Shown: positions 41,812-51,444, counted from the stretch's first letter. The stretch is 64,000 nt of DNA from Halolamina sediminis (GCF_001282785.1 NZ_CVUA01000001.1:2542001-2606000), one strand, 5' to 3'. Translations and numbers: made by a program. The notes: a model not told the origin generated them from the letters alone.

Positions 41812-42624
41812 ATGGGCGAACACGCAGCCGTCGCGGCCATCGACGATCCCGTCACAGTCGAGCGAATCGCCGCCGATCTCCGCGATCTGGGCGTCGATGC
41901 GGGTGACACCCTCCTCGTCCACACCTCGCTCTCCGAACTCGGCTGGGTCGCCGGCGGGCCACAGGCCGTCGTCGACGCGCTCCAGCGCATCGTGACCGCG
42001 GACGGAACCGTCGTGATGCCGACCCACTCGACGCAGTACAGCGACCCGTCGGTCTGGACGAACCCCCCGGTCCCGGACGACTGGATCCCGCAGATCCGCG
42101 AGTCGATGCCGGCGTTTCGGCCCGCGGTGACGCCGAGCCGCGGGATGGGCGCGGTCGCGGAGTGTTTCCGTGACTACCCGGAGACGGTGCGGAGCAGCCA
42201 CCCGCTGTACTCCTTCGCGGCGTGGGGCGCCGACGCCGAAGCGATCGTCGCGGACCACAGCTTCGAGAACGCGATGGGCGAGGAGTCCCCGCTCGCGCGG
42301 GTGTACGACCGCGACGGCTCGGTGCTGCTGCTCGGGACCGACCACGCGTCGAACACGTCGCTGCACCTCGCGGAGTACCGCGCCGACATCGACGCCGAGC
42401 GAGTGACCGAGACCGCGCCGGTCCTACAGGACGGCGAGCGAACGATGGTCGAGTGGACCGACATCGACCACGAGAGCGGCGACTTCCTCGTGGCCGGGTC
42501 GACGTTCGAGGGCGAGCATCCCGAGTCGGTCGAGACGGGGGAAGTCGGGGCGGGGGCGGCGACGCTCGTCGACCAGCCGGCGCTGGTCGACTTCGCCGCC
42601 GAGTGGCTGAGCGAGCATCGCTAA
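41812..42624 (+). CDS. AAC(3)-family N-acetyltransferase
   Basis: A 270-residue protein of the aminoglycoside 3-N-acetyltransferase (Antibiotic_NAT) family: DTLLVHTSLSELGWVAGGPQ at the start, DGTVVMPTHSTQYSDPS, then the active-site region SSHPLYSFAAWG and LLLGTDHASNTSLHLAEYRA. Members use acetyl-CoA to acylate amines. In archaea the substrate is unknown and resistance cannot be inferred; FrbF-like or YokD-like roles are alternatives. Convergent with the HicB-like gene. Confidence 0.85.
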   Translation: MGEHAAVAAIDDPVTVERIAADLRDLGVDAGDTLLVHTSLSELGWVAGGPQAVVDALQRIVTADGTVVMPTHSTQYSDPSVWTNPPVPDDWIPQIRESMPAFRPAVTPSRGMGAVAECFRDYPETVRSSHPLYSFAAWGADAEAIVADHSFENAMGEESPLARVYDRDGSVLLLGTDHASNTSLHLAEYRADIDAERVTETAPVLQDGERTMVEWTDIDHESGDFLVAGSTFEGEHPESVETGEVGAGAATLVDQPALVDFAAEWLSEHR

Positions 42625-42641
42625 GTCGCCACTGTGGGAGC

Positions 42642-42941
42642 TCAGGGGGTTCGGTGGCACTCTTCCGGCCTTCCTACCTCATCCAGGTCGATTCCTAGAC
42701 CTTCCAGCACGTCCTTTTCCACTTCCCGGGAGTCGATGGACTCGCCCGCCTCACCAGTGTGGAGGGCCACCGCTTCGTCGAGCATCGCCAGCGCCCCTTC
42801 ACGGGTTTCGCCGACCGAAGCAACGCCCAGATCTTCGTCGACAGCCGACCAGTTCCCGGCGTCCTCGTTCCACGACAACGAGATGTTGCGAGACGCTGGG
42901 TGGGCAGCGGTCGAACCGTGTTTCGGTGTGTCAGTGCCCAT
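42642..42941 (-). CDS. Orphan HicB-like protein
   Basis: A 99-residue protein resembling the HicB at 4323-4592: ASRNISLSWNEDAGNWSAVD, then ASVGETREGALAMLDEAVAL and a charged tail. Both share the block GESRTSALENLDDAVALHEG / GETREGALAMLDEAVALHTG. No hicA follows at 42625-42641 or precedes, so the toxin is lost or elsewhere. Its start at 42941 is 99 bp from the divergent helicase gene. It might act on a trans-encoded HicA. Confidence 0.78.
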   Translation of the reverse strand: MGTDTPKHGSTAAHPASRNISLSWNEDAGNWSAVDEDLGVASVGETREGALAMLDEAVALHTGEAGESIDSREVEKDVLEGLGIDLDEVGRPEECHRTP

Positions 42942-43039
42942 ACGCGTACGTGGCGCCATCGCGGCAAAATCGTTCGGTCGACTCCTCGCCGACTCCGCTG
43001 ACCGACACCGTTTACCTCCGGGACCCACTCCACCCCACA

Positions 43040-45805
43040 ATGCGAATCCGGGGACCGATCGTCGACGTTGGCGAGCCACGGACCGCGGGCGGGTCCGACC
43101 TCGTCGAGCTCACGATCCGGCCCGAGCGCGGCGCCGCCGACCCGACGACGGTGACGCTGTGGAACAAGTGGGCCGAGACCGCCGACTACGCCGAGGAAGG
43201 GATGGAGCTGCTCGTCACCGACGCCGAGGAGTCGGCGTTCCGCGGCGAGACCACCTACGAGACGACGCCCGACTCGTGGGTCGTCCTCGAACCGGAGTTC
43301 CTCGTCGACGTGACCGCCGTACGCTCGTGGGTGCAGTGCCCGCGGATGTACTACCTGAACAAGCTCTCCGGCGTCCCGCTCAAGTACCCCGTCGTGAAGG
43401 GGACCGTCGTCCACGAGGTGTTCGGCGACCTGCTCCGCGGGCGCGACCTCGACGACGCCATCGACCACCGCGTTGCGGAGGCGGGCCTCGAACTCGGCGC
43501 ACTGGGCTACGACCGCGAGGAGGTCGAGAACGAGGTTCGCAGGAACGCCGCCGCTGTGGAGGGATGGCTCGAACAGGGCACCCTCACCGAAGAGGACACG
43601 TGGCGCTCGGAGTACACGCTGATCTCGCCGACGTTCGGGCTGAAGGGGCGCGCCGACGCGCTGCGCCGTGGGATGCCCGTGGAACTCAAGACCGGGAAGA
43701 ACACCAAACGCGAGCCGCGGTTCCAGGACAAGATGCAGGCGGCCTGCTACGCGCTGATGCTCGAAGAGCAGGGCGTCGAAGCGGACACTGGCACGCTGCT
43801 GTACACGAAGAACACCGTGCTCGAACGCAGCGAGGAGACGGGCGACCTCGCGCCGGCGAAGGAGTTCTCCGTCGGCCCGGGGCTGCTGAAGTTCGTCGTC
43901 CGCACCAGAAACGAGCTGGCGGCGATGGAGTTCGACGCCTCGGTGCCGACGGGGTTCGAGGCCGACGCCAACTGTCAGTACTGCTTCGAGCAGGACACCT
44001 GCATGGTCGTCTCCGGCCGGCTCGATCAGGAGTCCAAAGCCGGGCAGATCGGTCAGCCGCTCCCGCCCGAGGAGCGCGCGTACGTCGAGGGGTTCTACCG
44101 AGGAATCGAGGCCGAGCGCCGCGAGGTCCACGCCGAGTACCGCAAGCTCTGGGAGCAGAACGCCGAGGAGCGCGCCGCCGACGACCGCGCGCTGCTCGAC
44201 CTCGAACCGCTGGGGCGGGAGGAGCTCCCGGGCGGGCGCTGGCGCCTGCGAGCCCGCAAGCCCGACGACGCCGTCTCGAAGCTCCGGGAGGGCGACGTGG
44301 CGCTGGCCAGCGACGGCGACCCCGTCTCGGGTCACGCCGAACTCTGCCGGATTCAGTCGCTCGGAACGGGGAAAGCCGGCGCCGAGATCGTCGTCGAGGC
44401 CGACGAGCCCGTCGCCGTGTGCCGGCTCGACGTCTACCCCTCCGAACTCTCGGTGGATCGGATGCTCACCGCGCTCCACGACGGCGTGCTGAAGGGCGAT
44501 CCCGACCGGAAGGACGTGCTGTTCGGCCGAAGGGAACCGGAGTTCTCGGGGCCCGAACGCGAGTACATCGACAACAACGAGGCCCAGAACGACGCCGTCA
44601 ACCTCGCGACCCGCGCCGAGGACTTCGCGCTGGTCCACGGTCCGCCCGGGACGGGGAAGACGTACACCATCGCGCAGACGGTGAAAGCGATGATCGAGCA
44701 GGGCGAACGCGTGCTGCTCTCTGCGTTCACCAACCGCGCGGTCGACAACGCGCTCGAAGCGGTCCGTGAGGCTGGCGTCGACGACGAGGAAATCGTCCGC
44801 GTCGGCACCGATTCCGGCATCCGCGAGGACATGACGGACCTCCACCTCGAGGAGGCCGGCGACCCGGGCGAGCGCATCGCGGAGCTGAAGGAGGCGTCGC
44901 TGGTGGCCGCGACGACCGCCTCCTGTGGCTCGCGGGTGATGCGCGAGGAGGCGTTCGACGTGGCACTGGTCGACGAGGCGTCCCAGCTCACCGAGCCGGC
45001 GACGCTCGCGGCGATCAACCTCGCCGAGCGGTTCGTCCTCGTCGGCGACCACGAGCAGCTTCCCCCGGTGGTGCAGGCCGAGGGCGGCGAGACGTGGACC
45101 GAGGGGTTCGGCGGTCCCACGGCCGCGGATGGTGGGACGGCGACCGAAGGACGTGGATCGATCGGCGGCGACGACCGGGCGCCCCGGCTCGACCTTTCGA
45201 CCTCGCTGTTCGAGCGCCTCCACGAACTCGCGCCCGAGGCGTCGGTGCTGCTGGACCGGCAGTACCGGATGGCCCAGCGCATCCAGGCGTTCCCCTCCCG
45301 GGAGTTCTACGACGGCGCGCTCCGACCCGCGAACGGCGACGTGGCCGCACAGCAGATCTCGGACCTCTCCGATGTCGACGCGGACGCGCTGCCCCCGAGT
45401 CTGCGCGACCCCGTCGCGTTCGTCGATCCAGACGGGGCGCGCGAGGGGAACACCAACCCCGCGGAGGCCGACCGCGTCGCCGAGATCGTCGAGCAGTTCG
45501 TCGCCGCGGGCGTCGACGAGGACGACATCGGCGTGATCGCCCCGTTCCGGGCACAGGTCGCGGAGATCTCTCGCCGGGTCGACGCCACGGTCGACACGGT
45601 CGACCGCTTCCAGGGGTCGAGCGAGGAGGTGATAATCGTCTCCTTCGTCGCGACGGGCGAGCTCTCGGGGCCGATCTACGACGATCCGCGGCGGATGAAC
45701 GTCGCGCTCACGCGGGCGAAGAAGTCGCTCGTGCTCGTCGGCGACGCCGGCGCGCTCGGCTCCGAGCCGTTCTACCAGCGCATGTTGGAGTGGGCACGTC
45801 GGTAA
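43040..45805 (+). CDS. dna2: Cas4/Dna2-type nuclease fused to SF1 helicase
   Basis: A 921-residue protein. N-terminal Cas4-like PD-(D/E)XK nuclease: first cysteine C100 in VQCPRMYYL, nuclease motifs GRADAL and PVELKTGK near 210-225, and the remaining iron-sulfur cysteines in CQYCFEQDTC (about 312-321). The C-terminal half is an UPF1/DNA2-type SF1 helicase: HGPPGTGKTYTIA (534), FDVALVDEASQL (about 638), DHEQLPPV, LDRQYRM and the final MNVALTRAKKSLVLVG. It matches the archaeal Dna2 architecture used in replication and end resection. No cas gene is near, so a CRISPR role is unlikely. The ATG at 43040 gives a natural N-terminus. Confidence 0.92.
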   Translation: MRIRGPIVDVGEPRTAGGSDLVELTIRPERGAADPTTVTLWNKWAETADYAEEGMELLVTDAEESAFRGETTYETTPDSWVVLEPEFLVDVTAVRSWVQCPRMYYLNKLSGVPLKYPVVKGTVVHEVFGDLLRGRDLDDAIDHRVAEAGLELGALGYDREEVENEVRRNAAAVEGWLEQGTLTEEDTWRSEYTLISPTFGLKGRADALRRGMPVELKTGKNTKREPRFQDKMQAACYALMLEEQGVEADTGTLLYTKNTVLERSEETGDLAPAKEFSVGPGLLKFVVRTRNELAAMEFDASVPTGFEADANCQYCFEQDTCMVVSGRLDQESKAGQIGQPLPPEERAYVEGFYRGIEAERREVHAEYRKLWEQNAEERAADDRALLDLEPLGREELPGGRWRLRARKPDDAVSKLREGDVALASDGDPVSGHAELCRIQSLGTGKAGAEIVVEADEPVAVCRLDVYPSELSVDRMLTALHDGVLKGDPDRKDVLFGRREPEFSGPEREYIDNNEAQNDAVNLATRAEDFALVHGPPGTGKTYTIAQTVKAMIEQGERVLLSAFTNRAVDNALEAVREAGVDDEEIVRVGTDSGIREDMTDLHLEEAGDPGERIAELKEASLVAATTASCGSRVMREEAFDVALVDEASQLTEPATLAAINLAERFVLVGDHEQLPPVVQAEGGETWTEGFGGPTAADGGTATEGRGSIGGDDRAPRLDLSTSLFERLHELAPEASVLLDRQYRMAQRIQAFPSREFYDGALRPANGDVAAQQISDLSDVDADALPPSLRDPVAFVDPDGAREGNTNPAEADRVAEIVEQFVAAGVDEDDIGVIAPFRAQVAEISRRVDATVDTVDRFQGSSEEVIIVSFVATGELSGPIYDDPRRMNVALTRAKKSLVLVGDAGALGSEPFYQRMLEWARR

Positions 45806-45943
45806 GAAGCGTCAATAGTCGAATGTGAACCTTCAAGTTTAGGTCAGTTGACGGGAGATTTCGCCGGTCAGCGTGGGGCTGGCCCACAAGCCTTTTGTTC
45901 GGGTTCCCCGTCACTCCCGATTAACGATGAGGGGAGCGCACGC

Positions 45944-47128
45944 ATGAAGCTGGCAATGATCGGGTTCGGTCAGGCCGGCGGGAAGATCGTCGACAAGTTC
46001 GTCGGCTACGACGCCGAGAACGGCTCGAACATCGTTCGGGCCGCCGTCGCGGTCAACACGGCCAAGGCCGACCTGATGGGGCTCGACAACATCCCGGAGA
46101 GCCAACGGGTGCTCATCGGGCAGTCCCGGGTGAAGGGCCACGGCGTCGGCGCCGACAACGAACTCGGCGCCGAGATCGCCGAGGAGGACATGGACGAGGT
46201 GCAGGGGGCCATCGACTCCATCCCGGTTCACGAGGTCGACGCGTTCCTCGTGGTCGCCGGCCTCGGCGGCGGGACGGGCAGCGGCGGCGCGCCCGTGATC
46301 TCCAAACACCTCAAGCGAATCTACACCGAGCCCGTCTACGGGCTGGGGATCCTGCCGGGCTCGGACGAGGGGGGTATCTACACCCTCAACGCCGCGCGAT
46401 CGTTCCAGACGTTCGTTCGTGAGGTGGACAACCTCATGGTGTTCGACAACGACGCGTGGCGGAAGACCGGGGAGTCCGTCCAGGGCGGCTACGACCAGAT
46501 CAACGAGGAGATCGTCCAGCGCTTCGGGCTGCTGTTCGGCGCGGGTGAGGTCGAGCAGGGCGGGGAAGTCGCCGAAAGCGTCGTCGACTCTTCGGAGATC
46601 ATCAACACGCTCTCCGGCGGCGGCGTCTCCACCGTCGGCTACGCCAGCGAGGAGGTCGAGAACGCCGGCGGCGGCAACGGCGGCCTGCTCTCCCGGCTCA
46701 CCGGCGGCGAGGAGGAAGACGAGCTCGACACCGCCCACACGACCAACCGGATCACCAGCCTCGTCCGGAAGGCGGCGCTCGGACGGCTCACGCTGCCCTG
46801 CGAGATCGAGGGTGCCGAGCGCGCGCTGCTGGTGATGGCCGGCCCGCCGAAGTACCTCAACCGCAAAGGCATCGAGCGCGGGCGGAAGTGGCTCGAGGAG
46901 CAGACCGGCTCGATGGAGGTCCGCGGTGGCGACTACCCCGTTCGGGGGGCGAACTTCGTCGCCAGCGTGATCCTGCTGTCGGGCGTGAACAACGTCCCGC
47001 GGATCAAGGAGCTCCAGCAGGTCGCGATCGAGGCCCAGGAGAACATCGAGGACATCCAGGAGGAGAGCGAGGAGAACCTCGACGAGCTCGTCAACGACGA
47101 CGACGACGAACTCGAGTCGCTGTTCTGA
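45944..47128 (+). CDS. cetZ1: CetZ tubulin-like GTPase
   Basis: A 394-residue cytoskeletal GTPase. The N-terminus MKLAMIGFGQAGGKIVDKFV and the tubulin signature VAGLGGGTGSGGAPVISKHL (from about residue 104) identify a CetZ rather than FtsZ; the C-terminal acidic tail ENLDELVNDDDDELESLF is typical of CetZ1. CetZ1 controls cell shape and rod formation needed for motility in Haloferax. Length agrees with CetZ1. The following cofC gene is 13 bp away, a conserved neighbourhood. Confidence 0.93.
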   Translation: MKLAMIGFGQAGGKIVDKFVGYDAENGSNIVRAAVAVNTAKADLMGLDNIPESQRVLIGQSRVKGHGVGADNELGAEIAEEDMDEVQGAIDSIPVHEVDAFLVVAGLGGGTGSGGAPVISKHLKRIYTEPVYGLGILPGSDEGGIYTLNAARSFQTFVREVDNLMVFDNDAWRKTGESVQGGYDQINEEIVQRFGLLFGAGEVEQGGEVAESVVDSSEIINTLSGGGVSTVGYASEEVENAGGGNGGLLSRLTGGEEEDELDTAHTTNRITSLVRKAALGRLTLPCEIEGAERALLVMAGPPKYLNRKGIERGRKWLEEQTGSMEVRGGDYPVRGANFVASVILLSGVNNVPRIKELQQVAIEAQENIEDIQEESEENLDELVNDDDDELESLF

Positions 47129-47141
47129 GCACGCTTCCCTC

Positions 47142-47756
47142 GTGCACGTCGTCGTTCCCTTCGCTGCCGACCGTCCGAAGACCCGTCTCGCCGACACGCT
47201 CGACACCGACGAGCGACGCGAGTTCGCCGACGCGATGCTTCGGGACGTGCTCGCGGCGCTCGACGCGGTCCCGCGGCCCCTCGACGTGACGGTGCTCTCG
47301 ACGGGTCCCGTCGACGCCGTGGATGCCGCGGTCGAGATCGACGAGCGCGCGCTCACACCCGCCGTGAACGACCGCCTCGATACGGCGCCGACGGCGGTCG
47401 TGATGGCCGACCTCGCGCTCGCGACCTCCGACGCGCTCGCGGACCTGCTCGGCGCCGAGGCCGACCTCGCGATCGCCGCCGGGCTCGGCGGCGGCACGAA
47501 CGCCCTGCTCGCTCGTGATCCGGCGTTTCACGTCGACTACCACGGCACCTCCTACTGCGATCACCTCGCGATCGCCCGCGAGGCAGGGCTCTCGATCCGC
47601 GAGGTGGACTCGCGGCTGCTCGCGGTCGACATCGACGAGCCTGCAGACCTGCCGGAGCTGTTGCTCCACGGCGACGGCGCGGCGCGGGACTGGCTGGAAG
47701 ATGCCGGGTTCGAGCTCTCGGTCGGCGGCGGGCGGGTCGAGGTGGTCCGGGAGTGA
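47142..47756 (+). CDS. cofC: 2-phospho-L-lactate guanylyltransferase CofC
   Basis: A 204-residue nucleotidyltransferase with GTG start. It opens MHVVVPFAADRPKTRLADTL and has VMADLALATSDALADLL and AAGLGGGTNALLARDPAF, motifs of CofC. The enzyme activates 2-phospholactate with GTP for coenzyme F420 assembly. It starts 13 bp after cetZ and 52 bp before cofG, forming an F420 operon. Confidence 0.9.
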   Translation: MHVVVPFAADRPKTRLADTLDTDERREFADAMLRDVLAALDAVPRPLDVTVLSTGPVDAVDAAVEIDERALTPAVNDRLDTAPTAVVMADLALATSDALADLLGAEADLAIAAGLGGGTNALLARDPAFHVDYHGTSYCDHLAIAREAGLSIREVDSRLLAVDIDEPADLPELLLHGDGAARDWLEDAGFELSVGGGRVEVVRE

Positions 47757-47808
47757 GCCGGGCCGCCGGGGTGAAAGCTTCTTACTCGTCCCCCCGCCAC
47801 CTCCGAGC

Positions 47809-48975
47809 GTGATCCCGGGCGCCGACGAGTACGGTATCGACCTCTCGGTCAGCGACGCCGAGGTCGACCGCCTGCTCGACGTGACGCCCGACGACGTCTC
47901 GGCGGCCGACGCGCTGACGTTCTCCCGGAACGTGTTCATCCCGCTCACCACCGCCTGCCGCTACACCTGCACCTACTGCACCTACTACGACGTGCCGGGC
48001 GAGGCCGACCTCATGTCGCCCGCAGAGATCCGCGAGGAGTGCCGCATCGGCGCCGACGCGGGCTGTACGGAGGCGCTGTTCACGTTCGGCGACGACCCCG
48101 ACGACCGCTACACCGCGATCCACGACCAGCTGGCCGAGTGGGGCCACGGCTCGATCCACGAGTACCTGCGCGAAGCCTGCGAGATCGCGCTGGAGGAGGG
48201 GCTGCTCCCCCACGCCAACCCCGGCGACCAGACCCCCGAGCAGATGGCGGAAGTCGCCGACGTGAACGCCTCGATGGGCGTGATGCTGGAGACGACCGCG
48301 GACGTACAGGCCCACTCGGGCGGCCGGCGCAAGACGCCCGGCCAGCGGCTCAACACCATCAAGAACGCCGGCGAGCTCGGCGTCCCGTTCACCACGGGGA
48401 TCCTCGTCGGCATCGGCGAGGGGTGGCGCGACCGTGCCGAGAGCCTGCTCGCGATCAGGGAGCTCCACGAGCGCTACGATCACGTGCAGGAGGTGATCGT
48501 CCAGAACGTCGTCCCGAACGAGCGCTCGGACTTCGAGAAACCCAGTCTCGAGACGATGCGCCGGACGGTCGCGATGGCCCGCGCCGCGCTGCCCGAAGAG
48601 GTCTCGGTGCAGGTGCCGCCGAACCTCTCGCCAGCCCGCGACCTGCTCGACTGCGGCGTCGACGACCTCGGCGGCGTCTCGCCGATCACGGACGACTACA
48701 TCAACCCCGACTACGAGTGGCCCGCACTGCGGGAACTGGGCGAGATCGCCGATAGCGCGGGCGTCCCGCTGTACGAACGACTCCCGACGTACGACCGTTA
48801 CCTCCCGGCGGATCTGCGCCGGGAGGGGTTCGACGGCCGCGTCGCCGACCCGCCCGCGAACGGCGGCGAGTGGCTGCCCCAACCGGTCCGCGAGCGCGTC
48901 GCCGAGGACGACGCCCACGGCCGGCGGTTCCGGGCGGTCGCGCGGCGGGCGGGACCCTTGTCGGTCCCAGAGTAA
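47809..48975 (+). CDS. cofG: FO synthase subunit CofG
   Basis: A 388-residue radical SAM protein with GTG start. The cluster motif is CRYTCTYC (residues 50-57). Downstream GVMLETTADVQAHSGGRRKT and GVPFTTGILVGIGEG are diagnostic. With CofH it makes 7,8-didemethyl-8-hydroxy-5-deazariboflavin, the chromophore of F420. It follows cofC; its partner cofH is at 52316-53665 on the opposite strand. Confidence 0.95.
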   Translation: MIPGADEYGIDLSVSDAEVDRLLDVTPDDVSAADALTFSRNVFIPLTTACRYTCTYCTYYDVPGEADLMSPAEIREECRIGADAGCTEALFTFGDDPDDRYTAIHDQLAEWGHGSIHEYLREACEIALEEGLLPHANPGDQTPEQMAEVADVNASMGVMLETTADVQAHSGGRRKTPGQRLNTIKNAGELGVPFTTGILVGIGEGWRDRAESLLAIRELHERYDHVQEVIVQNVVPNERSDFEKPSLETMRRTVAMARAALPEEVSVQVPPNLSPARDLLDCGVDDLGGVSPITDDYINPDYEWPALRELGEIADSAGVPLYERLPTYDRYLPADLRREGFDGRVADPPANGGEWLPQPVRERVAEDDAHGRRFRAVARRAGPLSVPE

Positions 48976-49177
48976 GCCGACTGTCGGCGATATCTGTTCC
49001 CGGAGCTTGCTGCGCTGAGTTACTACCGAAGTGAGGATCATTCGCTAAGTGCAGGTGAGCTACTCTCCGCGAGCGAACGAAGTGAGCGAGCGGGCCGAGG
49101 AGGCCCCGAAGGGGCCGACGACGGCTTTTGGTCGAGCTTTTGCCAGGGAGCGAGCGAAGGAGTCCCACGGGGGACAT
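48976..49177. other. Spacer with imperfect low-complexity hairpins
   Basis: Between cofG and the pentapeptide gene (convergent). Contains GCGAGCGAACGAAGTGAGCG followed by GGGCCGAGGAGGCCCCGAAG, imperfectly palindromic words common in haloarchaeal spacers. It may end transcription from both sides. No gene. Confidence 0.35.
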
Positions 49178-50926
49178 TCAGCGGGCCGCCCGTCGGCCGA
49201 GAATGAAAACAAGCAACGCGAGCAGCAACGCGCCGCTGACCGTCTCGACGGTAGTCAGCACCCGTCCAACGCCGACCGGTTCGAAGCCGCCGAAGCCGAA
49301 GGCCGTGAACACGAGCGTCGAGTAGTAGATTAGTCCCGCCAGCAAGGAGGGATCCGCCGCGAGGCTCGCGTACGTTATCGGATCCCCGCCGACTGGCTGA
49401 ACCCACCCGCCGAGGGGGTAGATTAACGCGAAGCCGAAAATCGTGATGGCGCTGTATCCGACGGCGCGCCACGGGCTCTCGCCGTAGAGCAGCGTGGCGC
49501 GCGCCACCGACGCCCGACACCAGCGGGCACCAGCGACGAGAGTTTCCTCTGCGCTCTCACCTTCGCTCGTCGCCCTCTCCCAGTAGCCCCGCCGCTGGAG
49601 GTCCTGCCGGCGGACGAAACACCGGCTCTGTAGGCGGGGAAGCGCGTGTCTCCGGCCGAGTTCCTCCAGTGCCCGGTAGTAGCTCTTGGCCTTGTCGATG
49701 TCTCCTTCCCCGTCCCCGTAGTCAGGGTCGTAAACACAAAGCGGGCGCGAGCGGACGGCCGTGAGAGTGTACTCGGATCGCCCCGTCGCCGGCTGGCCGA
49801 GGAACGCGGTGTCCTCGTCAACCCGCACGTCTCCGAGGACCGCACCGGCGAGTTTGGCCCCCCGCAAGTCCGCACCGAAGAGGGTCGCCCGACTCAGGAG
49901 CGCCCGCTCGAAGGTCGCGTCGTGGAGGGTGGCGTCGACGAAGGACGCGTCAGTCAGATCGGCTCCGGCGAAGTTCGCACCGGGGAGCGACACATCCTCG
50001 AAGTCAGCGTCGCCGTCGAAAACCGCGTCGCGGAACTTCGCGTCGCCGGGCGCGTCCCATCCGAACTGGACACCGCCCACGAAGGTCGCCCCGTCGAACC
50101 TGAGGGCCCCGAACTCGATGCGAGTGAACGTCGTATCCCGCTCGAAGGTGGTTCGCGTGAAATCGCTTTTTCCCGCGAATGTGACACCGCGGAACCGGGC
50201 GTCGTCCGCGAATGTGGCGCGGCGAAACCGGGCCGTCGACTCGAACATCGCGTCGCGAAAGTTTCCGTACCCGTCGAACTCTGCACTTTCGAACTTGGCG
50301 ACCCCGCCGAAGACGGTTTTGTAGAAACTGGCGCCCTCCGGAAAGGCGGCCATGGCGAACAGTGCCCTTTCCCCGAACTCGGCTCCGGTGAAGAGGGCGT
50401 GCCCCCCGAAACGAGTCTTGGAGAATACGGCATCCCCGGCGAAGGATGCTCCCCGGAACGTGGTTGCGCTCTCGAAAACTGTCTCGTGAAAGGACGCGTC
50501 GTCCCCGATTACGGTGCCGGCGAATCGAACGTCGCCCTCGAACACCGTATCGCCCCAGTCGACATCCCCCGAGACCTCGGCGTGGGACAGGTCCAAGTCC
50601 CCGATAACCCGCTCGGTGCGCCGGTCCCCAGGGGCGAGAGACCAGAACGTCGCGTTAACGAACTGCTGGGCCCGGTTCCGTTCCGTTTCGCTCCCGTACT
50701 CGGCGTCCATCACGTCGAGCAGGGCGTCGAGTGCCTCCCCTTCGGCCTTCGCGTCAAGCGGGCGGTGGAAGACACAGAACTTCTCCTCCTCGCTCGTATC
50801 GTGGGGGCACATCCAGACACCGTCGTCGTTCAGCACTTCATCGGAGACGTAGCACGTCTCCGCGCCGTCCCCATCCCACGTCTCGGGATCCAGGACGTAC
50901 GCACAGCCGCCATCCGTGTCAATCAC
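49178..50926 (-). CDS. Pentapeptide-repeat protein fused to two-span ion channel
   Basis: A 582-residue protein with GTG start. Residues 1-110 have a Cys/His-containing head (CPHDTSEEEKFCVFHRPLDA). About 110-400 are pentapeptide repeats, a square beta-helix: SFHETVFESATTFRGASFAG, LPGANFAGADLTDASFVDAT. A helical linker follows, and the last ~110 residues have a span (YSAITIFGFALIYPLGGWVQ), a pore-loop-like FTAFGFGGFEPVGVGRVL and a last span (SGALLLALLVFILGRRAAR). The loop resembles the TxGFGD-type filter of two-span cation channels. The fusion suggests a gated channel with a beta-helix sensor; selectivity is not certain. Confidence 0.82.
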   Translation of the reverse strand: MIDTDGGCAYVLDPETWDGDGAETCYVSDEVLNDDGVWMCPHDTSEEEKFCVFHRPLDAKAEGEALDALLDVMDAEYGSETERNRAQQFVNATFWSLAPGDRRTERVIGDLDLSHAEVSGDVDWGDTVFEGDVRFAGTVIGDDASFHETVFESATTFRGASFAGDAVFSKTRFGGHALFTGAEFGERALFAMAAFPEGASFYKTVFGGVAKFESAEFDGYGNFRDAMFESTARFRRATFADDARFRGVTFAGKSDFTRTTFERDTTFTRIEFGALRFDGATFVGGVQFGWDAPGDAKFRDAVFDGDADFEDVSLPGANFAGADLTDASFVDATLHDATFERALLSRATLFGADLRGAKLAGAVLGDVRVDEDTAFLGQPATGRSEYTLTAVRSRPLCVYDPDYGDGEGDIDKAKSYYRALEELGRRHALPRLQSRCFVRRQDLQRRGYWERATSEGESAEETLVAGARWCRASVARATLLYGESPWRAVGYSAITIFGFALIYPLGGWVQPVGGDPITYASLAADPSLLAGLIYYSTLVFTAFGFGGFEPVGVGRVLTTVETVSGALLLALLVFILGRRAAR

Positions 50927-51088
50927 AACACACTCGGCCCCCGCACATCCCTTTAAACTACGGGTCGGCGGTCATTACGCACCGGCCTCGTGGATACCAA
51001 CGACCGCTCAGCGGTCGAGCGTACTCTGCGATACTTCTCGCTTTCGTGCCTTGAGGAACAGGTCCTTCGCCTCGTCTGTCGAAATCGG

Positions 51089-51346
51089 TTATCCGTCTCC
51101 CTCGGACTGGTAGGGCTCGCCAACCGCGTGCTGGGGGAGGGTGCTCATCACCTCGCTCGCGAGATCCTCGGCGGAGTCGAACCGCTCGGCGCCCGAGTCG
51201 CCGACCACGTCCGCCAACTGCTCGGTGCCGTCAGCCAGTAGCAGCGTGACGTCCCCGCAGGCGTCGACGGCCGCCGCGCGATCGACCGGGTAGTCGAGGT
51301 CGGCCAGCGCCGCGTCGAGTTCGTTGAGTTTGATCTCTCGGTCCAC
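51089..51346 (-). CDS. DUF5789-family small protein
   Basis: An 85-residue acidic protein with GTG start at 51346 (VDREIKLNELDAALADLDYP). It continues DVTLLLADGTEQLADVVGDS and ends LPQHAVGEPYQSEGDG, the pattern I associate with haloarchaeal DUF5789. Upstream in-frame residues are not of this family, so the GTG is preferred over longer starts. Divergent from the MscS gene with about 98 bp between them. Function unknown. Confidence 0.82.
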   Translation of the reverse strand: MDREIKLNELDAALADLDYPVDRAAAVDACGDVTLLLADGTEQLADVVGDSGAERFDSAEDLASEVMSTLPQHAVGEPYQSEGDG

Positions 51347-51444
51347 ACCGGTCCGTGGGGCGCCACACGCATAGTTGTACACTGCGTACTCGGGGGCGAT
51401 CCGAGGCCAGTAGCTCTTTGCGACGGGCGGTCTTGCCGTCGCGT

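Noticed and set aside
42695-45223. 842-aa minus-strand open frame
   Set aside because: Antisense to the Dna2-type helicase, whose motifs are complete.
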